A stretch of 27,684 bases of DNA, taken from the NCBI GenBank assembly GCA_019347595.1, contig JAHWLA010000008.1, forward strand, positions 1-27,684. The letters run 5' to 3'. A program made the position numbers and the translations under genes. The notes below the pieces were generated by a model that was not told the origin of the DNA, did not search any database, and saw nothing but the letters and a program-made list of their open reading frames with translations. Position 1 is the stretch's first letter. Each line of letters begins with the position of its first letter. This stretch comes from Actinomycetota bacterium (GTDB lineage: Bacteria > Actinomycetota > Acidimicrobiia > Acidimicrobiales > JAHWLA01). Shown piece after piece: positions 23,278 through 27,684 of this stretch.

Positions 23278-24798
23278 ATGCCACGCTGGGGGAAAGGCGC
23301 CGCGGCACTGTTCGTCGCCGTGCTGATCACCGCGGCGGGGTGCGGGTCCACCGTCGGCTCGAGGACGGCCGTACGCGGAGGCGACGGCCTCGACGGCACC
23401 GGGGCGGACGACCTCGTCCTGGCCGAGGGCGAGAGCGCCACAGGGGACGCGTCGGGCGGCGTGGGCGGCACAGGCACCACCGCCACGGGAGGTCCCGCCG
23501 GCACGAGCGGCCCGGCGGGGACCGGGGGTACGAACGGCCGCGGTGGGGGAGCGGGCGGACGCGGTGGCGCCGGTTCGGGCGGCAAGGCGCCCGTCGGCAG
23601 GGGTGTGCGTGGCGTCACCGACGACACCATCCACGTGGGACTTCGCATCAGCAGCCAGGACAGCGGCGCGTTCTTCGGCGCCATCGGCGCGGGCGGTGAC
23701 ACCACCAACTCGGCGGGCTCGGGTGGCGCCACGGCGGAGGCCGCCCGAGCGGTGGCGACCTACATCAACGCCAACGGCGGCATCGCGGGCCGCAAGCTCG
23801 AGCTCGTGCTGGCCGAGATCAAGGCGCTCGGCCAGCAGGACCAGGAGTATCAGAATGCATGCGCCCGGTGGACAGAGGACAACGCCGTCTTCGCGATCAT
23901 GGCGTCCCCCGGCCAGGGCATGGGGTGCGCTACACGGACCAACACCGTGCTGCTGAGCGAGTTGACGCCCGGTGGCCTGTGGGCGTCGGAGTCGAGCTAC
24001 CGGCAGTCCCGCGGCCTGTGGTACGGGCCGACGTATCCCCTCGTGGAGCGGCGCAACACAGCGCTGGTCGACTCGCTCCACCGGCGCGGATGGTTCACGC
24101 CGGGCGCCAAGGTCGGCATCCTCATCGAGGACTCGCCGTGGCATCGAGAGGGCGTGGAGAAGGGCATGATCCCGGCACTCGCCCGCCACGGCATCACGCC
24201 CGCGGCGCAGATCGTCATGACGAGCGGCTCCCAGAGCTGGTCGACATGGGCGTTCACCCTGCAGCGGGAGGGCGTGACGCACGTCCTGTGGTCGACGAGC
24301 GACGCCCTGTGGGTGACCCCCGGGCTCATGCTCCAAGCGGCCAGCAGCCAGCGCTACTACCCGAAGTGGGGGTTCGGCTCCGACCAGGCCTTCCAGGACG
24401 GCGTCGTGCTCGCCATGTATCCCGAGGACCAGCGCCCGAACATGACGGGCATCGGGTGGAACCCTGTCCACGACACCGGCACCAAGGACCTGTCCGGCTC
24501 GCCGAACGCCCAGGCATGCAACAAGATCGGCGAGACAAGCAAGCACAACGGCGCCATCTACTACTGCGAGATCCTCTTCTTCCTGAAGTTCGCGTTGGAT
24601 AACGCGACCGAGATCAGCCCCACCGGGATGAGCGAGGCGATGGCCCGGGTGGGCGACCGCTATCAAAGCGTGCAGAACGTCGACGGCCGTTCGCGCTACA
24701 GCCCCACGCGACACGACGGGCCCGCGGCGTACCGTCCGGTCGTTTACCGCGAGACGTGCAAGTGCTTCGTCTACGACGGCGCCGCCTCCGATTTCTGA
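23278..24798 (+). CDS. Liv-type periplasmic substrate-binding lipoprotein with glycine-rich tether
   Basis: The 506-residue protein has a lipoprotein-like signal ending TAAGC (Cys22), then a low-complexity Gly/Ala/Thr/Ser linker (about 53-107) and a type-1 periplasmic-binding fold (Peripla_BP_6, LivJ/LivK relatives). The fold shows VTDDTIHVGLRIS, AEAARAVATYINANGGIAGRKLELV, the DQEYQNACARWTEDNAVFAIMA region and VGILIEDSPWHREGVEKG. Members bind small ligands between two lobes and deliver them to LivHM permeases. The linker would let the bound lobe reach across a thick wall or to partner proteins while anchored. It is the last gene of the transport block, 34 bases after the lipoprotein gene and with its own strong ribosome site. 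The ligand cannot be predicted. Confidence 0.9.
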   Translation: MPRWGKGAAALFVAVLITAAGCGSTVGSRTAVRGGDGLDGTGADDLVLAEGESATGDASGGVGGTGTTATGGPAGTSGPAGTGGTNGRGGGAGGRGGAGSGGKAPVGRGVRGVTDDTIHVGLRISSQDSGAFFGAIGAGGDTTNSAGSGGATAEAARAVATYINANGGIAGRKLELVLAEIKALGQQDQEYQNACARWTEDNAVFAIMASPGQGMGCATRTNTVLLSELTPGGLWASESSYRQSRGLWYGPTYPLVERRNTALVDSLHRRGWFTPGAKVGILIEDSPWHREGVEKGMIPALARHGITPAAQIVMTSGSQSWSTWAFTLQREGVTHVLWSTSDALWVTPGLMLQAASSQRYYPKWGFGSDQAFQDGVVLAMYPEDQRPNMTGIGWNPVHDTGTKDLSGSPNAQACNKIGETSKHNGAIYYCEILFFLKFALDNATEISPTGMSEAMARVGDRYQSVQNVDGRSRYSPTRHDGPAAYRPVVYRETCKCFVYDGAASDF

Positions 24799-24893
24799 TG
24801 CTCGATTCGACGACGATTGCGGGGTACCGATGATTCCCGGTCCGACCGTTCCGCGCCGCTCGCCGGCAGCCGCCGGGTGGAGGGCATGACGCC

Positions 24894-25613
24894 GTGACCA
24901 CCTCGACCGACACCGACACCGAGGGCGTGACCGCCGACGGCACGACCCGCGTCACCCCGACGCGTGTGCAGCAGATCGTGGCGCAGCGCATGGCCCATTC
25001 GCGCGCTTCGGTGCCCGATTTCACCCTGCGGGCGACGGTCGACATGGAGGCCGTCGCCGCCCTCCGCGCCGAGGCGAAGGCGGCGGGGGACGGGCCCGTG
25101 CCCTCGTACAACGACGTCATCGTCAAGGCCTGTGCCGTCGCGCTCCGCGAGCACCCACGCCTGAACGGCTCCTACGTCGACAAGGAGTTCGTGCTCCACG
25201 GGCGCGTCAACGTCGGCATCGCCGTCGCCGCGCCCGACGTGCTCATGGTGCCGGTGATTCTCGACGCCGACCGCAAGTCGCTGGTCGACATCGCAGCCGA
25301 GGCCAGGGCGCTGGCGGACCGTGTCCGCACCGGGTCGGTGCGCCCTGCGGACATCGCAGACGGGACGTTCACCATTTCCAACCTCGGCATGTTCGGCATC
25401 GAGGACTTCGAGGCCGTCATCAACGAGCCCCAAGCCGCCATCCTCGCCGTCGGCCGCGTGGCCGAGGCGCCCGCGGTCCGCGACGGCTCGGTCGTGGCCT
25501 GCCTCCAGACGCGGCTGTCGTTGAGTTGCGACCACCGCATCGTCAACGGCGCCGACGGCGCCGCGTTCCTGATGCGCGTGCGCGAACTGCTCGAAGACCG
25601 GGAGGTGTCCTAG
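24894..25613 (+). CDS. 2-oxoacid dehydrogenase E2 catalytic (acyltransferase) domain, no lipoyl domain
   Basis: The 239-residue protein consists only of the E2 core. TRVQQIVAQRMAHSRASVPDFTL marks the start of the acyltransferase fold, TFTISNLGMFGIEDFEAVINEPQAAILAVG is a hallmark E2 stretch, and the active-site motif is DHRIVNG (213-219) with His214. The usual DHRxxDG Asp is Asn218 here. No lipoyl or peripheral-subunit-binding domain precedes it: the start is GTG 24894 (GGAGG about 10 bases upstream), and an in-frame stop at 24831-24833 closes the frame. It would transfer the acyl group from the free lipoyl protein (3124-3360) to CoA. The 95 bases before it hold no gene that I can see. Its TAG shares a CTAG with the convergent gene. 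Confidence 0.9.
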   Translation: MTTSTDTDTEGVTADGTTRVTPTRVQQIVAQRMAHSRASVPDFTLRATVDMEAVAALRAEAKAAGDGPVPSYNDVIVKACAVALREHPRLNGSYVDKEFVLHGRVNVGIAVAAPDVLMVPVILDADRKSLVDIAAEARALADRVRTGSVRPADIADGTFTISNLGMFGIEDFEAVINEPQAAILAVGRVAEAPAVRDGSVVACLQTRLSLSCDHRIVNGADGAAFLMRVRELLEDREVS

Positions 25614-26707
25614 CGGGGGAGGCCGAGGATGCGCTCGGCCATGATGTTGCGCAGGATCTGCGTCGTCCCGCCCATGATCGTGTACCCCGGCGCGTAACAG
25701 GCGTTGCGCGCCACCCGTCCCCACACGGTGGCGGGGGTGCCGATGACGCGGGCGCAGAACCAGGCCACCCGCTGTTCCTGCTCGGTGCAGAACGTCTTGG
25801 TCGCCGCCGAGAAGTGGGCGGGCGCCTGCCCGAGCACTTCGCGCAACACCAGCATGCGGCCGATGCGGTAGCCGGTCTCCAGCGCGGCGGCCTCCTGGCG
25901 CAGGAGGGGGTCGAGCGGGCCCGCGGCGGCCAGGCAGTCTCGGTAGAGGGCGTAGTTGCTGAGCAGCCGGTCGATGCCACCGCGCTCGTGCTCCATCTGG
26001 CGCATGACCTGGCGGAAGCTGCCGTTCTCCACGCCGACCAGGTGGTCGCCGGGCACGCGCACGGCGTCGAACGTGACCTCGCAGAAGTGCCGGTTCCCCG
26101 TCAGATCGGCGATCGGCGTCACCGTGACGCCGGGCGAGCGCATGTCGACGATGAGCTCGGACAGCCCCTGGTGCGGCGGCGCGTCGGGGTCGGTGCGGCA
26201 GACGAGGTAGCACCAGTCGGCGTGCGCCGCCGCGCTCGTCCAGATCTTGCGCCCCTCGACGACCCACGAGTCGCCGTCGCGAACGGCCCGGGTGCGCAGC
26301 GAGGCGACGTCGGAGCCCGCGTCGGGCTCGCTCATCCCGATGCACCACGAACCGCTGCCGCGCGCGATGTCGGGGAGGAACCGCCGCCGCTGCTCCTCGG
26401 TGCCGAAGGCGAGCAGCGTCGGCCCGATCTGGCGGTCGGCGAACCAGCTCGCCGCCATCGGTGCGCCGGTCTCCAGCAGCGCCTCGTACACGACGAAACG
26501 CTCGAGCGGGCTGCGCCCGTGGCCGCCGTGCTCGACCGGCCACGTCATGCCCAGCCAGCCGCGCGCACCGAGCTCCAGGGCGAAGGCCGTGTCGTAGCCG
26601 ATGATCCAGTTGTCCTCGCGGACGTCGAGCGCAGCCGCGGCGCGACGGCCGACGGCGAGCGCCTCCTCCCGCAGCGACAGAAGCTCGTCGGGCAGGGTGA
26701 AGTCCAC
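25610..26707 (-). CDS. Acyl-CoA dehydrogenase (FadE-type)
   Basis: The 365-residue flavoprotein of the acyl-CoA dehydrogenase family has PVEHGGHG near 57-64, the FAD/substrate motif MSEPDAGSDVASL (125-137), KIWTSAA (154-160) and the C-terminal IMGGTTQILRNIMAERILG. The position of the MCAD-type base (Glu376) is Gly346. Glu241 in the HER motif of the central helix sits where isovaleryl- and long-chain enzymes keep theirs, so it is the probable base. Start chosen at GTG 26707, directly abutting the stop of the crotonase gene. It could act alone or as one subunit of an alpha2beta2 enzyme with the second dehydrogenase at the window edge, as in steroid side-chain FadE pairs (inference). Confidence 0.9.
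   Translation of the reverse strand: MDFTLPDELLSLREEALAVGRRAAAALDVREDNWIIGYDTAFALELGARGWLGMTWPVEHGGHGRSPLERFVVYEALLETGAPMAASWFADRQIGPTLLAFGTEEQRRRFLPDIARGSGSWCIGMSEPDAGSDVASLRTRAVRDGDSWVVEGRKIWTSAAAHADWCYLVCRTDPDAPPHQGLSELIVDMRSPGVTVTPIADLTGNRHFCEVTFDAVRVPGDHLVGVENGSFRQVMRQMEHERGGIDRLLSNYALYRDCLAAAGPLDPLLRQEAAALETGYRIGRMLVLREVLGQAPAHFSAATKTFCTEQEQRVAWFCARVIGTPATVWGRVARNACYAPGYTIMGGTTQILRNIMAERILGLPR
25621..25640 (+). terminator. Hairpin just after the E2 gene, possible terminator
   Basis: GGCCGAG, loop GATGCG, CTCGGCC: a perfect 7-bp stem starting 8 bases after the E2 stop. It lies inside the last codons of the convergent acyl-CoA dehydrogenase gene, and there is no T-run after it, so it is only a weak terminator candidate. 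Confidence 0.25.
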
Positions 26708-27559
26708 CTACCGCCCTTCGCGGACGACCGACACGCCGCTCGGGTCGATGAGCTTCCCGAACCGCTGGCGGTTGTGGCTGTGCCCGAGCTGGTGCAGCGA
26801 GAAAGCTGCCTCCACCGCGGCCCGCTGCCCTTGGAGGTCCATGGCCTGGTTGACCGCCTGTTTCGCCAGCTTGAGCCCCATCGTCGGGCGCAGCGCGATC
26901 CGCCGGGCCAGGTCGAGCGCGAACGAGTCGAGCTCGGCGCGCGGCACGACATGGTTCACCATCCCGAGCATCCTCGCCTCCTCGGCGTCGACCGACCCCC
27001 CGGAGAAGAGCATTTCCTTCGCCTTGCGGGGGCCGAGCTCGAAGGGGTGGACGAAGTACTCGTGCCCGTTCACGCCGAAGGCCACCACCGGGTCGCTGAA
27101 CAGCGTGTCGTCGGCCGCGACGATGAGGTCGCACGGCCACGCCAGCATCAGCCCGGCGGCCATGACCTTGCCGTGGACCGCCGCGATCACCGGCTTCGGC
27201 ATGTCGCGCCAGCGCAGGCACAGCCCCACGTAAAGTTCGCGCTCGGTGGCCCACCAGCCCTCGGCGCCGGGCAGGTCGTACCCGGACCACGTGCCCCGCT
27301 GGTCGAAGTCGGCCATCGGGTAGCGGTCGCGCAGATCGTGGCCGGACGAGAACATCTCGCCGTCGGCCGCCAGGATCACCACCCGCACGTCGTCGTCCTG
27401 CATGGCCCGCATGTAAGCGTCGTCGAGCTCGTAGAGCATGCGGGTGTCCTGGGCGTTGCGGGCCTCGGGCCGGGCCAGGACGATGCGCGCGACCTGGGGA
27501 TGGGGGCGCTCCTCGCGGACGCGCGGCGCGGCGGGCGGCGGCGTGGCGGCGTCCGTCAC
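26708..27559 (-). CDS. Enoyl-CoA hydratase/isomerase (crotonase) family protein lacking both hydratase glutamates
   Basis: The 283-residue crotonase-fold protein starts at GTG 27559, overlapping the upstream dehydrogenase stop (GTGA). A longer reading from 27643 would only add shadow sequence. The oxyanion-hole elements are present: FSSGHDL (70-76) and PKPVIAAVHGKVMAAG (121-136). Aligned with rat hydratase, the Glu144 position (GCELA) is Met138 (GLMLA) and the Glu164 position (QPE) is Val158 (DPV), 20 residues apart as expected. Both acid/base residues are thus replaced. A different crotonase reaction (for example hydrolase, isomerase or ring-opening) is more likely than simple hydration. HEYFVHPFELG (166-176) may hold alternative catalytic residues. 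Confidence 0.88.
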   Translation of the reverse strand: MTDAATPPPAAPRVREERPHPQVARIVLARPEARNAQDTRMLYELDDAYMRAMQDDDVRVVILAADGEMFSSGHDLRDRYPMADFDQRGTWSGYDLPGAEGWWATERELYVGLCLRWRDMPKPVIAAVHGKVMAAGLMLAWPCDLIVAADDTLFSDPVVAFGVNGHEYFVHPFELGPRKAKEMLFSGGSVDAEEARMLGMVNHVVPRAELDSFALDLARRIALRPTMGLKLAKQAVNQAMDLQGQRAAVEAAFSLHQLGHSHNRQRFGKLIDPSGVSVVREGR

Positions 27560-27684
27560 AGCCCGAGCTCCCGCCGCCCGATGATGTCCTTCATGATCTC
27601 GTTGGTGCCCCCGAAGATCGTCATCACGCGGCCGTCGCGCCACGCCCGGGCGATCGGGTACTCCTCCATGTAGCCGTAGCCGCC
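27556..27684 (-). CDS. Acyl-CoA dehydrogenase, C-terminal 42 residues only (cut by window edge)
   Basis: The last 42 codons of a second acyl-CoA dehydrogenase read in from the right edge. GGYGYMEEYPIARAWRD is the typical family end, followed by FGGTNEIMKDIIGR and GL-stop. Gly occupies the MCAD-type Glu376 position, as in the companion gene at 25610-26707. The stop overlaps the crotonase start (GTGA), so dehydrogenase, crotonase and dehydrogenase form one minus-strand operon. The rest of the gene lies outside the window. Confidence 0.85.
   Translation of the reverse strand, partial: GGYGYMEEYPIARAWRDGRVMTIFGGTNEIMKDIIGRRELGL

Noticed and set aside
24886..24897. Tiny ATG-ACG-CCG-TGA reading just before the E2 start
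   Set aside because: Three codons only; probably chance, although it could modestly affect initiation at GTG 24894.
25526..27673. A 715-codon + strand frame across the dehydrogenase/crotonase region
   Set aside because: It is antisense to three genes with unmistakable acyl-CoA dehydrogenase and crotonase motifs and has no recognisable domain.
1..27684. CRISPR array, tRNA/rRNA genes, IS elements or attachment sites
   Set aside because: No regularly spaced direct repeats, cloverleaf-like genes, transposase or integrase motifs or terminal inverted repeats were seen on reading; codon use is uniform across the window, giving no sign of an inserted island.

Overview
The window is very GC-rich, gene-dense DNA, almost certainly from an actinomycete and most likely of the Acidimicrobiia type (inference). 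Supporting signs are strong G/C at third codon positions, GTG starts, chains of ATGA/GTGA/TGATG stop-start overlaps, a flavin/F420-type luciferase-like oxidoreductase, and Liv-type ABC transporters with fused subunits. No rRNA, tRNA, IS element, phage gene or CRISPR array was seen. I count 24 protein genes: 21 on the + strand and 3 at the right end on the - strand.

Region A (1-11207, + strand) is a catabolic run. It holds the end of a zinc-type alcohol dehydrogenase, a muconolactone-isomerase-like protein, E1-beta and E1-alpha of a 2-oxoacid dehydrogenase, a stand-alone 78-residue lipoyl domain, a Gfo/Idh/MocA oxidoreductase, an SDR, a GHL6/GH42-like glycosidase, an LLM-class oxidoreductase, a second SDR and a GH127-like (DUF1680) enzyme. 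Neither glycosidase has a signal peptide, so intact glycosides would have to be imported and then oxidised and cleaved inside the cell.

Region B (11208-11596) is the only sizeable non-coding stretch. It carries a hairpin just after the GH127 stop, a candidate promoter, two palindromes of operator type and a leader of about 325 nt with several good hairpins.

Region C (11597-24798, + strand) is a nine-gene envelope/transport block. It encodes a LivH-LivM-LivG triple fusion, two related small 2-TM proteins, a secreted C-terminally anchored protein with an acidic repeat, a lipoprotein, an MFS-LivF fusion, a 1210-residue tandem ABC exporter with one consensus and one degenerate ATP site, another lipoprotein, and a substrate-binding lipoprotein on a glycine-rich tether. 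LivG and LivF normally dimerise, so the fusions predict an MFS carrier locked beside an ABC importer. This composite machine is my main candidate for an undescribed system.

Region D (24894-27684) starts with a bare E2 acyltransferase domain that has no lipoyl or E1/E3-binding domain. It plausibly completes the split 2-oxoacid dehydrogenase of region A, 21.5 kb away. Converging on it from the - strand are an acyl-CoA dehydrogenase, a crotonase-fold protein lacking both classical catalytic glutamates, and the C-terminus of a second acyl-CoA dehydrogenase.

Taken together, the window suggests uptake of a glycosylated or cyclic substrate, its oxidation and deglycosylation in the cytoplasm, conversion of a 2-oxoacid to an acyl-CoA, and beta-oxidation-like steps. 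The actual substrate cannot be read from the sequence.
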